NCBI GenBank assembly: GCA_947568835.1
Contig: OX387605.1
Coordinates: forward strand, 7,630,418 to 7,694,417
Source of the DNA: Protonemura montana
Taxonomy: Eukaryota > Arthropoda > Insecta > Plecoptera > Nemouridae
Length of the DNA: 64,000 nt
Direction: 5' to 3'
Shown here piece by piece: positions 11,604 to 24,674 of the stretch. The notes beneath the pieces are model-generated. The model was not told where the DNA came from. It worked only from the letters and a program-made list of their open reading frames with translations, and searched no databases. Both the position numbers and the translations under genes were made by a program. The stretch's first letter is position 1. Each line of letters starts with the position of its first letter.

Positions 11604-14600
11604 ATGGTGAGAGACTTTTTATCCAACATTTCGTGTTAATGATGACTTTAATAATCATAATAAGTGGCCTGATGTTTTCAAATATCCTGTCTACGTTCTG
11701 TGACCAGAGTTTATTCCTTTATAATTAAGCTAAATAACTAAAATGAAAGTATTTTTAATCACAATATGGTTTTGATTGTGATAAGAGTGTGTGATTATCA
11801 TCAATGACAGACACTTTGTGAGCCGAGACTGTTTGCTGTTTCTAGTTGGAGGCACAATAAATCTAGAAGATACAGCAGTCTTTCTATTAAACAATAAATT
11901 CCCTCAGGCAAACTAGGGAGCCAAAAAACTACTAATACTTATTCTACTAAAACTCCTTAAACTCGGTATAAAATGTACCCAGGGATATAAATTATACACT
12001 CTTAGGCAGGTTTATCTTAATTGAAAAATTTTCTAACATTTGAACATCTGTATTTGGGCTTAAACAAAACAAGCCCAGGAGCAGGAATAGAATTACCTAT
12101 GGGAGCAGGGAGGTTCAAATGATGGAGAATTGTCCTAATGAAATAAAAATGCCTACACTTGCAGGGTATAACGGGCTTAAGACGTTTTAGTTATTTATAT
12201 GTGAATTAGCACCCTGTAGCACGCTCCTGTACCTACTACTATAATATAAATTCATATTAATCATATCCAACAGAATTAAAATATCCTGCCACATTTTACA
12301 GCTGTCTGCACGAGTTGCATTATCGGCGCTGGTACTGCTATTAGCCCTGTCAACACATGTGTCATATGGCGCGAAGATCCTAGTGATATTTCCGTTCCCC
12401 GCTACCAGTCACCTGATTATCGGCACCTCTCTGGCCAAGGGGCTCGCTGCCAAAGGTCATGAGGTCACTGTTATTGTGCCTCAAAAAACTGACAACCTCC
12501 CACCCAACTACCGGGAGGTTGCTATTGGTTACGAGAAGGGTGAACTGATGGATGGAAGTAAGTAATTCTTGGTTAAACTGTGATTTCCAGTGCCACAGTT
12601 GGATGCTAGTTTTTATTGATGAGCTCAACAGGTGTTGCTAAATCATATAATTTATCAAATAGGATTGTTTTTGGTGGTCAACATTTAGGAATATTTGCTG
12701 AAATTTCACAAATTTTCCCAAGAGATCCAAGATCTTTAATGTCTGAAGTTTCCAAGATCTTCCAAATTATTCTGAAAATGTTTCTGATTACATGCTAGAT
12801 TTGATCAAACTATTTTTTATTGAAATTTTCCAAATTTTATTTTAGACTTTTCAGACTATTTCAGACTTGATTTACTCTTCACGCAGCACACTTTTGCTTT
12901 AATTACTGAAAAATAGCTCAGCTGTTTTTATGTTTGTAAACTCCTATTTCATACATGTAAACATTACAAACATTAAAAAACTGGGTAGGTGTAGGTACTG
13001 GAAGATTATCTGTTTAGTTATTTCATACATGCATGGTTCTAAGCAAACCATCCCACCTTGCATTTTTAAAAAACAGTAAAATGTGTGAGAATAAAAAGTG
13101 TGTCACAATAAACATGTCAAGCATGGAAAAAAAAACTGATACCTGCATAAAGCGCAGTGTCATTCTATTATTGCATTTTTAACAGATAGGAAGATACCAC
13201 GAGTTGGACAATATTCTTTTTTTTAGACTTCTTGTAAAAAACAGGTACCCCTACTTAAAAATTCAGATTGTGTCTTAAAATACAGATGTGATCCATCATG
13301 CTAGTTGAGAATTGGTAAAGTGCTATTTCATAACATAAACGCTCATTACAAAGCTGAAAATAAAATATTGCGAAATTAAAAAAAAACCTTATCAATGTTG
13401 ATTAAAGGCTAAGAATGATCCAGCATCAAAATATTTTGGCTGCTGTAAATAACCTCTTGTAGGCAACATTTTTTATCCTGGCTAACATTTGGCTAGCAGC
13501 CACTTTAAAAAATATCATTGTAATTCATGACATTTTTTTTTCAGACCATTTTTCAAATATGTTTGAGAAAGGTGAAGTATCAATATATAAGAAGATATTT
13601 ACATTGAGTTGGATGGGAGGAAAAGTTTGCGACGTAGTCCTAAACAAACCTCACATCCAAGAGTTAATTCACTCCAAGGACGAACAATTTGATGCCATAA
13701 TTATCGAAGCATTTGCCTATGAATGCTTCATGGGCTTTTCGCACACATTCCAGGCACCAATCATACAAATATGCTCGTTTGGTGGCGGAGAATGGCTGAC
13801 TGATTCCGTCGGAAGTCCGTACAACTATGCATATATGCCTCACTTCATGTCAGGTTACAACGAGCACATGACATTCTTTCAACGTGTTCATAACACATTA
13901 GTTGGTCTCTTCACAAAATTGTTCCGGCTCATTTATTACATTCCCAAGCAGAACGAGCAGATGCAGAAAGCATTTGCTGGAACAGGACCAGGTCCACTGC
14001 CTCACTTGTCAGAATTGGAGTCTAATACCTCACTAGTTTTAATGAACCAACACATGAGTTTGGGATATCCTAGACCACTCATGCCAAATGCTGTCGATGT
14101 CGGCGGAATTCAGATCAAGCCTCCTAAGAAGCTGCCTAAGGTGAACATTACTAATAAATGAATTGCAGTATTCACTTAATCCCAGAAAAAAAAAATCTGG
14201 ATATCAAAATCATGAAATTGAATAATTCTTCTACTAGTTTAAAAAATGAGTAAGAGAAATTGGTAATTTTGTCTACAGGACCTCCAAGACTTCCTTGACT
14301 CGGCAAAGGAAGGCGTTGTCTACTTTAGCATGGGCTCCAACTTAAAGAGTGCTGATTTGCCTGTGGAAAAAAGAGATGCGTTGCTTCGAGCATTCTCCAA
14401 ACTCAAGATGAAAGTTCTGTGGAAATGGGAGGACGATGTTTTGCCAGGGCAGCCAAAAAATGTGAAGCTGGGAAAGTGGCTACCCCAATCTGACTTGCTA
14501 GGTGAAGATAAATGTACAATTCAGGTTTGAAGCAATGATTATATCATTGTGATCAAACTGCTAGATTTATATTCTTCACTCAGCACATAGATCTCATTGG

Positions 14601-15498
14601 TTAGGAATAGATTAAGCAATTGGCCATTTCTCATCATAGTATATTTTGGCTTGCTAAAATGTAGGAAACTTGGAACTTTTTATGAGAGCGCAATTGGGCC
14701 GTAAAAGGCTTACCTCGGTGTTCGTGTTGTCACCATTAAAAATAAGCAAAAACAAAGGTTCACTATTGTTGCAAAGGTATAAATGGGACCTCAATTGCGA
14801 TCAGGCTCTCGATATCAGAATTTCAAATAAATCTCAGAATCCATCAAAAATGTGATAATGCTAGCAGAATACTTCTAACAAAGATAAATTTTAGCCCACC
14901 CGAACGTGAAGGTGTTTATTACGCACGGAGGCCTGCTGAGTACGCAGGAGTCTGTCTACCATGGAGTCCCTGTCATCGGGATCCCTATCTTTGGTGACCA
15001 ACGAATGAACACACAAGGCGCTGTGAACGCTGGCTACGGCTACCTCCTTGATTTGAAATTGCTGGACAACGAAGAGTACATTACTAAAGCCCTAGACACT
15101 GTTCTTAACGACCCAAAGTAAGAACAACTAGAACAAAATATTTGTTTTCTCTAGCAATTTTGTCACTAAGTTGTGTAAGTTTCTAACTTACGGTCATTCC
15201 TTTCAGGTATCGTGAAAACGCTCAGCTGAAATCTCGCATTTTCCGAGACCAGCCTCGAACGCCGCTCGAGACTGCGATCTTCTGGACTGAGTACGTGATC
15301 CGACACAAGGGTGCAGCACACATGCGGTCAGGAGCGTTGGATCTGACCTGGTATCAGTATTATCTGCTCGATGTGTTGGCCGTGCTGGCAGGCGGTCTCC
15401 TTGTTATGCTGGCAGTGCTCACCCTGGTGCTCAAGACTCTGTACCGCTTAGTGGTTAAGAAGAAATCAACTGCAAAAGAAAGCAAGAAAAGGAATTAA
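11604..15498 (+). CDS. UGT-D, UDP-glycosyltransferase with a split-off start codon
   Basis: Complete UGT of 530 aa. Exons are 11604-11606 (ATG only), 12302-12557, 13545-14140, 14279-14501, 14895-15117 and 15207-15498. The exon at 12302 has no ATG and starts CTGTCTGCACGAG after TTTTACAG. Joined to the ATG that ends the exon before the GTGAGA donor at 11607, it gives M-L-S-A-R-V-A-L, matching UGT-F and -G. The mature protein starts near YGAKILVIFPFPATSH; T replaces the usual P in the PAPSH block. Exon 2 has Y in place of N in AFAYECFMG and S for P in ICSFGG, both unusual in this array. Signature and anchor are intact, and the tail ends KKRN. The 987-base intron after the N-terminal exon has no recognised content. 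Confidence 0.88.
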
Positions 15499-16541
15499 AA
15501 GACATACAGGGAAGCATTGCATGTTTTCAAACATTTTTTAATGTTTAATATTTAATCCTACATTCAGGCAGGTTCATGTTTTGTGCGTACCTGCTTGCAC
15601 GGTCAGGAGGGTCGGACTTAATTGGTGTTGGCATTCGTTACTTGAAGTGGTATGATGTGCTTGACGTCCCTTTGTTATATTTGTTGTGCACTAACAGTTT
15701 GAGATAAGAAGCCAGCTAAATAATTTACAAAAAAAAAGGCAGTTTGTAATGTTACAAACAGAAAATCATTCTGTAAAGAAAGTTGCTGTAGTCATACTTT
15801 GCTCAATTGAATACGTAATGTATGTATGAAACATTTATTATTTTATTACCCAAATACTTTCTATCTAGCAAAAGTGTAGTTGCTGTTATCAAAAATGCTG
15901 AAATTATTCCTGTTGCTGTTGTCAAACTTTGCTGATATCACTGCCATAGCTGTTGTCACATTGCTCAAAATATCATTCTATTTTAATTAACGAAAAGTTT
16001 GTTATTTTATGGTTTACTGTCCACTCATACAGAAATAAAAATATTTGAAAAAATTTTAATTTTAATTTAATTTTATACTTACATACATTATCTAATTTAA
16101 TCTAACCTAACCCCTGCTTATTCCCGCACACAAGCTCTTAAAAAAACACCTATCCCTTTTTTTTAGTAATTTAATAAAATATTTAAAAAAAAATCGTTTT
16201 TCTGTATTTGATACACTTATGAGGAAATAAATGTGTTGTTATTGGTGTTGTAATCAATGTGATTGATCAAATATAATTTTAAAAAATGTATATTTTTTAA
16301 TAAAAAATAATTGATAATTTTTTTTTTTATATTTGATACATTCAAGATTTCATTGTTCAATTGATACACATTCTGTGATTTGATCTTACGTATATGATTT
16401 TCCAAAAATCATCTATTTCTGGTAATCACACATTTTTGTTTTGTTAAAAAAAAAAGGGCAGTCTTGCAGAATGGTACAACACCTTGTCTGCATCTGTGTT
16501 GGTTACAAATTATCTTAGCAATGGTAGGTAATATATGAAGC
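15499..16541. other. Intergenic spacer between UGT-D and UGT-E
   Basis: No gene is seen. A short motif recurs three times between 15783 and 15970 (GTTGCTGTWRTCA-like, followed by CTTTGCT or similar), suggesting a decayed tandem repeat. Positions 16030-16440 are very AT-rich. Confidence 0.4.
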
Positions 16542-16596
16542 TGACCTTATTTACAGCATGCTTTTCCAAAGCCTTTAAGACACATGAGATAATATT
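16542..16596 (+). promoter_or_regulatory. Conserved upstream module of UGT-E (class 2, weaker)
   Basis: TGACCTT at 16542-16548 is followed by CACATGAGATAATATT at 16581-16596. The second word is almost the same as in UGT-F (GTCACGAGATAATAT). The CACAA after TGACCTT is not kept. The block lies about 155-210 bases before the start codon. Confidence 0.4.
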
Positions 16597-16750
16597 TTTA
16601 AAAAATCTGCACATAAAACGATGGTCATATCTTAGTCAGTTATTTGTCTTTCACTGTATGGCTGGATACCTGCTACGCCAGACATATTTTGTGCATAGGT
16701 AGCTGACTTCAGCAAATTGCACCTAAAGTTTCGAGTGCAACTGCATCAAA

Positions 16751-19418
16751 ATGGTAAGTTAATTATCATCCGTCAAGGTGCTTGTGAATAATAATAAAAA
16801 AAAAATTAGGTTACTAACTAAAGCTAGAGCATGCCTACATAAATAATTCATCTACTGATTTTCAATACAGCCCATTAATTTTTGTTTACAAGTCTGTGAT
16901 TTCCAAGAAATTTTCAAAATATACCAAGGTAAAATGTATCAAAATAAAGACCAGAATTTGCAGTTGTTTGGTAAAGCAGCTTCATTGGTGCTGGCCCTGC
17001 TCTCGGTGCTGTTGGCACAAGAGTCTGATGGAGCCAAAATCCTCGTCGTATTTCCGTTCCCCGCTCCAAGCCACCTGATAATCGCCACCGCCCTGACAGA
17101 GGGTCTTGCTGCTAAAGGTCATGAGATCACAACTATCGTACCCCAAAAAACCAACAGGATCTTGTCCAATTACAGGGAGATTGTCATTGGATTCAATAAG
17201 ACTGATCTGGGTGCGTATAGCAAGCAAAGTAAACACAAAAAATAATCCATTTAAAGCTGTAGAAAGAATATTGATGAGATAGCTACATTATCCACATTGC
17301 TTTACCTAAAAAGTGTAGTATTTTTGAACAAGTCTACTATCTATAACAGGTTTATTATGTAATAAAATTATCAAATTATAAAGTTTAGTAGAGTAGGGTT
17401 CTATGTGAAATGTATATAATTTAAAACCATTGTATGTCAGAAATTATGTAAAAAGTTTTATGATAATTATAAAAATTCAACATATCAAAAAGGATCAGTA
17501 GTTCGACTTTGCTTAACAATGGTAATTTAGTTGTAAAAACCGGTTGCAAAATCTGTTGTCTTTTATTATTTGTGTGTGTAACAGAAACAACAACTGCTTT
17601 TGTTGCAGGGATGAAATCAAACTTGTTTGAGATGGATGAATTACCAACTATTGTCACAATGTGGTTGATGTGGGGCATGGGAAATATACTCTGTGACTTG
17701 GTCTTGAGCAAGCATCACATCCAAGAGTTCATTCACTCAAAGAACGAACAATTTGATGCAGTAATAATAGAGTCATTCTTTAATGAATGCTTCATGGGCT
17801 TTTCACACACGTTCCAAGCTCCGATCATTCAGATCTGTCCGTTCGGAGGCGGAGAATGGCTGACTGCTGCAGTCGGAGGCCCACACAACTACGCTTACGT
17901 GCCAGACTTCCTGACTACCTACACTCAGCACATGACATTCTTCCAGCGAGTTCACAACACAGCAATAGGGCTTTTCACACAACTGGGTCGACGTATTTAC
18001 TACATTCCCAAGCAAAATGAACAGATGCAAAAAGGGTTTGCTGGAACAGGACGAGGACCACTGCCTCACTTATCAGAACTGGAGTTTAATACTTCGCTGG
18101 TTTTGATTAATCAGCATTTGAGTTTGGGATTTCCTAGACCTCTAATGCCAAATGTCGTTGAAGTTGGTGGTCTTCAGATCAAACCTCCAAAGAAACTGCC
18201 AAAGGTAAAAATCTTTTCCTTCATCATTATATTACAGTTTAATAATTGTTTCCTAAGCATAAGCACTAGCGTTCAAACAATCTACGTAAAGGTCTGACCC
18301 TCACAAAATGAGACATGTCACAAAACATCAGGAAAACATTTGGTCTTCATTTACCATTTAACACCCATGACGTGAAATACATATATTTTTTTTAACAATT
18401 ATTACTTCATTAGTTGATTATTTTGTCTACAGGATCTCCAAGACTTCCTCGACTCGGCTAAGGAGGGGGTAGTCTACTTCAGCATGGGCTCCAACTTAAA
18501 GAGCGCTGATTTGCCTGCGGCAAAAAGAGACGCTTTGCTCCAAGCATTCTCCAAACTCAAGATGAAAGTTCTGTGGAAATGGGAGGACGATTTTTTGCCA
18601 GGGCAGCCAAAAAATGTTAAGTTGGGAAAGTGGCTCCCCCAGTCTGATTTGTTAGGTGAGGATTTAAATACCTGGGCACTTTTTTAAATAATCAATTACT
18701 TTCAAAACCCACCAAATCAAATCAAGGAACATCAATGAAATCAAGGACAGTTGTCTATAACAACTAGAGCAAAATCAACTAAAAAACTTAAAACTAGGAA
18801 TGATTTCAGCTCACCCAAACGTGAAGGTGTTCATAACACACGGAGGGCTGCTCAGCACGCAGGAGTCAGTCTACCACGGAGTCCCCGTGATCGGAATACC
18901 AATCTTCGGTGACCAGAAAATGAACATCATGGGAGCCGTGGCTGCAGGTTATGGCTACTTCCTTGACTTCCAAAGGCTGGATAATGAAGAACTCATTTCT
19001 ACAGCGATTAACACCATTCTCAATGACCCCATGTAAGTGACTAAAAACAACTAATGTTGTAATTTTTATTATTGAGTAAGACATTTATCATGAAACAAGA
19101 GGACTAACAGTATTAATACCTTTCAGGTACAGTGAAAAAGCTCAGCTGAAATCTCGCATTTTCCGAGACCAGCCGCAAACTCCGCTTGAGACTGCAATCT
19201 TCTGGACTGAGTATGTGATCCGACACAAGGGTGCAGCACACATGCGGTCAGAAGCGTTAGATCTGACCTGGTATCAGTATTATCTGCTCGACGTGTTGGC
19301 CGTACTGGCAGGTTGTCTCCTTGTTACGTTGGCGGTGCTCACGCTGGTGCTCAAGACTCTGTACCGCTTAGTGGTCACGAAGAACCCGACTGCAAAAGAG
19401 AGCAAGAAAAGTAATTAA
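16751..19418 (+). CDS. UGT-E, UDP-glycosyltransferase with a split-off start codon
   Basis: Complete UGT of 527 aa. Exons are 16751-16753 (ATG before GTAAGT), 16964-17210, 17609-18204, 18433-18655, 18810-19032 and 19127-19418. The second exon follows TTTGCAG and reads LFGKAASLVLALLSVLLAQ, a signal peptide. An in-frame ATG at 16934 gives an alternative unspliced start (MYQNKDQ), but the spliced model agrees with UGT-D, -F and -G. Unlike its neighbours it has NRILSNYREIV for the usual [15 protein letters not shown] for GPGPLP, and DDFLPGQ for DDVLPGQ. The split codon between exons 4 and 5 encodes M rather than K (M-Y-S-E). The tail ends KKSN. These departures are substitutions and none breaks the frame. 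Confidence 0.87.
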
Positions 19419-19770
19419 AAGACATACAGGGAAGCAATCAAATGTAATTCCGCTCTGTCTGCAACTCGTTTTAATGTGGGAAAAGAATTGTGATAGTCGT
19501 AAAGAGACTTTCAGGTCTAAAATAAAAATACCTTGATGAAAGTTCCATATACATTGATTTTGATAAAATCTAGAATATAGACTTCAAAATCTCATTAAAA
19601 ATGGTTGACAAACTGTGAAACAAAAGTAAAAAAATTGACTCTGTACCTTTATTTCACATTTTCCAACATATTTGATGCATTTGGTAAAAAAATATTTACC
19701 ATCTGCTAAAAAAATGTGGGAAAATGTTCAGTAATCCTGGTTGTTTTAATCTTTAATTGTTTATACGCTA

Positions 19771-19850
19771 TTGGACAGAAATACTGTTAAAGAACTTGGG
19801 GGTCTAGGCATTGGACAGAAATAGGTATAAAAAACTTGGGGATCTAGGTA
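19771..19850. repeat. Tandem duplication of a 40-bp unit
   Basis: Two adjacent 40-base units, 19771-19810 and 19811-19850, both start TTGGACAGAAATA and end GGTCTAGGCA or GATCTAGGTA. The internal part has diverged. The rest of the spacer 19419-20268 shows no gene. Confidence 0.75.
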
Positions 19851-20268
19851 GACTGCAAAATGCTACATAGGAAATCTCATAAAAATCACATGCCTGTAAA
19901 ATTATGTGCCTGTATTGCACATATCAGCTAAGCTGGCATATCTCGTGAACCACACTTTGAAATGATTCTTTAGAGTTAATTTGTTTGATTTCCTCAATTT
20001 ATTAGTTAGGGGTTATTACCGAGTACAAAATAAATTCCTACAAAAAATTTGTTTGCTATACTATTTAAATTACGGAATCTATCTATTTTTTTTTTTTTTT
20101 TTCGGGCTAGAGCAAAAATAAATAATCATTACAAAGCCCTACAGCAATATTTAGTAAAAAATAATCCCACTCCTTTGCATTGCCCATAAATATGCTATAA
20201 TAAGTCATGCTATTAATTGCATCTAGCAGTTTAACAAAGGTGTGATGAATCATTGTGTGGCATAACAC

Positions 20269-20322
20269 TGACCTTCACAACATTGTGCTGTGTTCGTGCC
20301 AGGAAGAGTCACGAGATAATAT
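20269..20322 (+). promoter_or_regulatory. Conserved upstream module of UGT-F (class 2)
   Basis: TGACCTTCACAACATT starts at 20269 and GTCACGAGATAATAT spans 20308-20322. The ATG-bearing exon end follows 155 bases later. An initiator-like TTCAGTC at 20451-20458 lies 24 bases before the ATG, at the same distance as TCAGT before the UGT-G ATG. Confidence 0.5.
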
Positions 20323-20477
20323 CTATAAAAATTTGAGCTCTCAATGCTGGCGGTATCTTTCTTGTCTGGCCAAACTGCACTCCGCCAGTGGATACCTGCA
20401 CTGCCAGACTTGTTTAATAGAGAGGAACACACAGGGCTCACAGTTTTGATTTCAGTCAAGGCTGAATCTAAATCAGC

Positions 20478-23450
20478 ATGGTAAGTGAATTGTCATCTAC
20501 CATTTACTCTACAAGGTGTTTGTTAATGGTGTCTTGCATACACATTAAATAATCCTATGATTACTTCTATAGGTGCATGTTTGATATTGTTTATATAACT
20601 TGATATAACTTTTTGAGAGCTAAGATTTGAATTACTTCCCAAATTTTTTCATGAATTTGCCCAATTATAAATAGTTTGTAACAACCGTTACCAGCGTCAC
20701 ACTTCACCGCCTACCAATTCACATTTCTGGAGTGGACAAAATCTCAGAGAAATCTTAACATAAGAAAATCCAGACTTTAAATTGCATAGTAGTTTGCTAA
20801 TGGGTTGGGAGCCAAAAAACTAGATAATAGTAAGAAGTAATGATAGAAAGGAGAGCAAATAACCAGAATGGAGAGAAGAGATGAAATTAACCATTTCAGT
20901 GACAAAGGCAAAATAAAAAGGCATTGGTTAAGAAAAATCCCCTATTATACACACCTCATTCACACTGTAATCTGGGTAAATACAAAACCAAGTGATCACT
21001 CTTTACAGACATCCGCAAGAGTAGCACTCTTGGGGCTGATGCTTATCATGGTGCTGTCGACACACGAGTCTAACGGAGCTAAGATCCTCTTCATATTTCC
21101 TTTCCCGGCTCCAAGCCACCTGATTATCGGCACCTCCCTGGCAAAGGGGCTCGCTGCTAAAGGGCACGAGGTCACTGTTATTGTCCCTCAGAAAACCGAC
21201 AAACTCCCACCCAACTACAGGGAGATTGCTATCGGGATTGATAGGACTGATCTAGGTAAGTGTAAAAGCAAAGCGTAAAACATCAAAAATAGTTTAGAAT
21301 ATAGCTGAATGCTGCATGAAGAGCTCTTTCTTAAATTTTAAGATCCTATTTGGTTGGTTTAAACCACTTCATAGCCCCTTTGTATTACAGACTGCTATAG
21401 TTATATATTTTTTTATTTTGCTACGGTGACATTGTAATTTATCATATCGAGGGTGATGATAATTGTGCATAAAAAAAATGCACCACATCCAGGGATATTC
21501 CTTTACTTAAAAAAGTAGATTTGTCCAGTTAAATTGTGCTACGTAGTGCTCATTGGATATGTTTTGTAATGAAGTTTGTCACATTATGTACTTATCAAGA
21601 ATTAGCAAAAAAAGGCCTATCAAGGCTGGAAATTACAAAATCCATTAGATACATAAAATAAAACTTCCTTATCAAGAATGATCAAGCATTATCAGCTTAA
21701 AGCACGACATTGGTAACCCAACTGTCTCTTGCACTATAATATTTCAACTGAAAATTGTAATAATTATTTATAAATAACAAAACGTTTTTTTACAGGGATG
21801 GGGTCTAACATTTTCAATCGGATTACCTTGCCAGATTTCCTGATGATGCTAATGATGTGGGGAGTAGGAAGCAAGATCTGCAGTGTAGTTCTAAACAAGC
21901 CTCACATCCAAGAGTTCATTCACTCAAAGAACGAACATTTTGATGCAATAATAATCGAGTCATTCTTCAACGAATGCTTCATGGGCTTTTCGCACACGTT
22001 CCAAGCTCCGATTATTCAGATCTGCCCGTTCGGGGGCGGAGAATGGCTGACTGCTGCCGTCGGAGGCCCATACAACTATGCTTACATGCCACACTTCCTT
22101 AGCAATTACAACCAGCACATGACATTCTTCCAGCGTGTTCACAACACAGCAGTAGGGCTTTTCACAAAACTGGGTCGACGTATTTACTACATTCCCAAGC
22201 AAAATGAACAGATGCAAAAAGGGTTTGCTGGAACAGGACCAGGACCACTACCTCACTTATCAGAACTGGAGTTTAATACCTCATTAGTTTTGATTAACCA
22301 GCATTTAAGTTTGGGATTTCCTAGGCCGCTCATGCCAAATGCTGTTGAAGTTGGTGGCCTCCAGATCAAACCTCCAAAGAAATTGCCAAAGGTGAAAATT
22401 ACACGTGTTTTTGCATCCATTCTATAGTATCAAATTGATCGCATTAATTCTCATTTATGTAACAATAATTCTTCACAAAATTTGCTTTCAGGATCTCCAA
22501 GACTTCCTCGACTCGGCTAAGGAGGGCGTTGTCTACTTCAGCATGGGCTCTAACTTAAAGAGCGCAGATTTACCCGCGGCAAAAAGAGACGCGTTGCTGA
22601 AAGCCTTCTCCAAACTCAAGATGAAAGTTCTGTGGAAATGGGAGGACGATGTTTTGCCAGGACAGCCAAAGAATGTGAAGTTGGGAAAATGGCTTCCCCA
22701 GTCTGACTTGCTAGGTGAGGAAATTATTTTAATGGGGAAGGTAACATTTTTCTAATATTTACAGAAAAATATTCCAGGCCTAGTCAAATGCATGCAGTCT
22801 TTCACGAGCCATGGTTAAACCAACTAAGTACATGTAAGTATCATTAATTTCAGCTCACCCGAATGTGAAGGTATTCATTACGCATGGAGGCCTTCTGAGC
22901 ACGCAAGAGTCTGTCTATCACGGAGTCCCCGTCATCGGAATACCCATCTTCGGTGACCAGAAATTGAACGTCATAGGAGCCGTGTCTGCCGGCTACGGCT
23001 ATTTCCTAGACATTCAGTTGCTGGATAATGAAGAGCTCATTTCCAAAGCTCTCGACACTGTGCTGAATGACCCCAAGTGAGACTTTCAATCTTTACTTGC
23101 CAGCTACTAAGAGCGTTCAAATAGCAGTAAAAGCATTTGCAATCTTTCTTTCTTTTAGGTATCGTGAGAACGCTCAGCTGAAATCTCGCATTTTCCGAGA
23201 CCAGCCTCGAACGCCGCTCGAGACTGCGATCTTCTGGACTGAGTACGTGATCCGACACAAGGGTGCAGCACACATGCGGTCAGGAGCGTTGGATCTGACC
23301 TGGTATCAGTATTATCTGCTCGATGTGTTGGCCGTGCTGGCAGGCGGTCTCCTTGTTATGCTGGCAGTGCTCACACTGGTGCTGAAGACTCTGTACCGCT
23401 TAGTGGTCAAGAAGAAATCAACTGCAAAAGAGAGCAAGAAAAGGAATTAA
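20478..23450 (+). CDS. UGT-F, UDP-glycosyltransferase with a split-off start codon
   Basis: Complete UGT of 527 aa. Exons are 20478-20480 (ATG before GTAAGT), 21009-21255, 21796-22391, 22492-22714, 22854-23076 and 23159-23450. The joined N-terminus reads [11 protein letters not shown], a signal peptide ending THESNG before [14 protein letters not shown]. Signature, membrane helix and KKRN tail are all present. Exons 3 to 5 and the short introns between them closely match UGT-G. Intron 4 (82 bases) is almost the same base for base, which points to recent duplication or gene conversion of the 3' half. Exon 2 differs more at its start (GSNIFNRITLPDFL), where the acceptor pocket begins, as expected if the copies differ in substrate. 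Confidence 0.9.
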
Positions 23451-24447
23451 AAGACATACCCAAAAGCAGTCACTCATTGTCTTTCTTCAGGCAATGTTAC
23501 TTTTGTGATAAGCATAAAAAGATGTGTAGACCATGTTACGTTTTGTACTGTGATAGCTGGGGATTTGTGCTGTCAAAGACTAGGTGGTAAGACATGACAT
23601 GGAAATGGCATCAGTATTATCTGCTGTTGAAGGCTTTTGTCATTTTGCTCACTGGTCCAATGTTTTGTCATTTGTACTTAGTTAAATGTGCTTAGGTTTG
23701 TCTGGATTTATCTGCAAAAGCTAATTAGGTACATAAGATTGCAAGAATCTTAAGATAAAGATAGAAGTTACTAAATAAAATCCAATAGAAAGTCTTGCAA
23801 ACTCAAAATATGAGCAATTAAAATTCACTTAGTTTTCTTAAAATCTCTTATTGATATGATCATAAAATGTAACAATTAAATATCTATATATTTTTAATAT
23901 GCACTGATAACACGAATAATGCAAGGCTAAGAACTCAACAGTTTGCTCTTAAGAACTTTTAGATCAAGAAGGAATATAATAAAATCAATAACTGTGTCAA
24001 CTTAAAAATGAAGAAGTTGTTGGTATGTGTAAATTAGAAAGTATGAATCGAATCACTTATATACCATTACTTTTGTAAACAAAAAAAAACTCATTGTTTG
24101 CTAGAGATCGACCAAATTGGCTTATAAATAAAGACATTGTATTTCTGGTTTACGAAAATTTCTGTTCAGTCTACTATTCCCAAACAGGTAGGTACTGTTC
24201 AAAGAAATGCATTGGAATTAATGCAATCTTTAAGTAGCAAATATCTTTTTGCATGAGGCCGTTGGTGTTTAGATAGCAAGTTAAGGTAGTAAAAATAATC
24301 ACTATTTCAAAAAAAAAACATATCAAAGTGGGCAGTAATGTTTTTTTGTATTAAATGGTTCTGTTATAGGTATCATTGGTTTTCCCTTTTATTACCTGCT
24401 ACAAAGAGTCAAGCAAATTAATAAGAATTGACCATCACATGTGTCGT
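23451..24447. other. Intergenic spacer between UGT-F and UGT-G
   Basis: No gene is seen. A fragment reading GGCATCAGTATTATCTGCT (about 23608-23626) repeats part of the last UGT exon (TGGTATCAGTATTATCTGCT). It may be a decayed exon scrap or chance. Confidence 0.4.
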
Positions 24448-24503
24448 TGACCTTCACACCAGATGATACTCCTCCCATGTGGTTATGTAACATGAGAAAA
24501 TAT
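24448..24503 (+). promoter_or_regulatory. Conserved upstream module of UGT-G (class 2)
   Basis: TGACCTTCACACCAG starts at 24448 and GTAACATGAGAAAATAT spans 24487-24503, with the same order and spacing as upstream of UGT-D and -F. TTATCAGTTCC at 24647-24657 is initiator-like and lies 24 bases before the start codon. Confidence 0.48.
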
Positions 24504-24674
24504 TTAGAAGAATCTGTGCACTTGCACTCATGTTCTTATATCATACAGGTGACCAACTTTATTGATAAAAGATGCTGGTTGCCTTCATAATGTCAGGTGC
24601 TCTGTAGATAAAAAGTGACTAGCAGCAAGTTGTGCTCTAGTTTCATTATCAGTTCCAAGTGCATCAGCATCAAC

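Noticed and set aside
16934..16964. ATG at 16934 as the start of UGT-E (MYQNKDQNLQ)
   Set aside because: It would give a hydrophilic extension before the signal peptide. The spliced ATG at 16751 with the TTTGCAG acceptor matches the structure of D, F and G. It stays possible as an alternative start.
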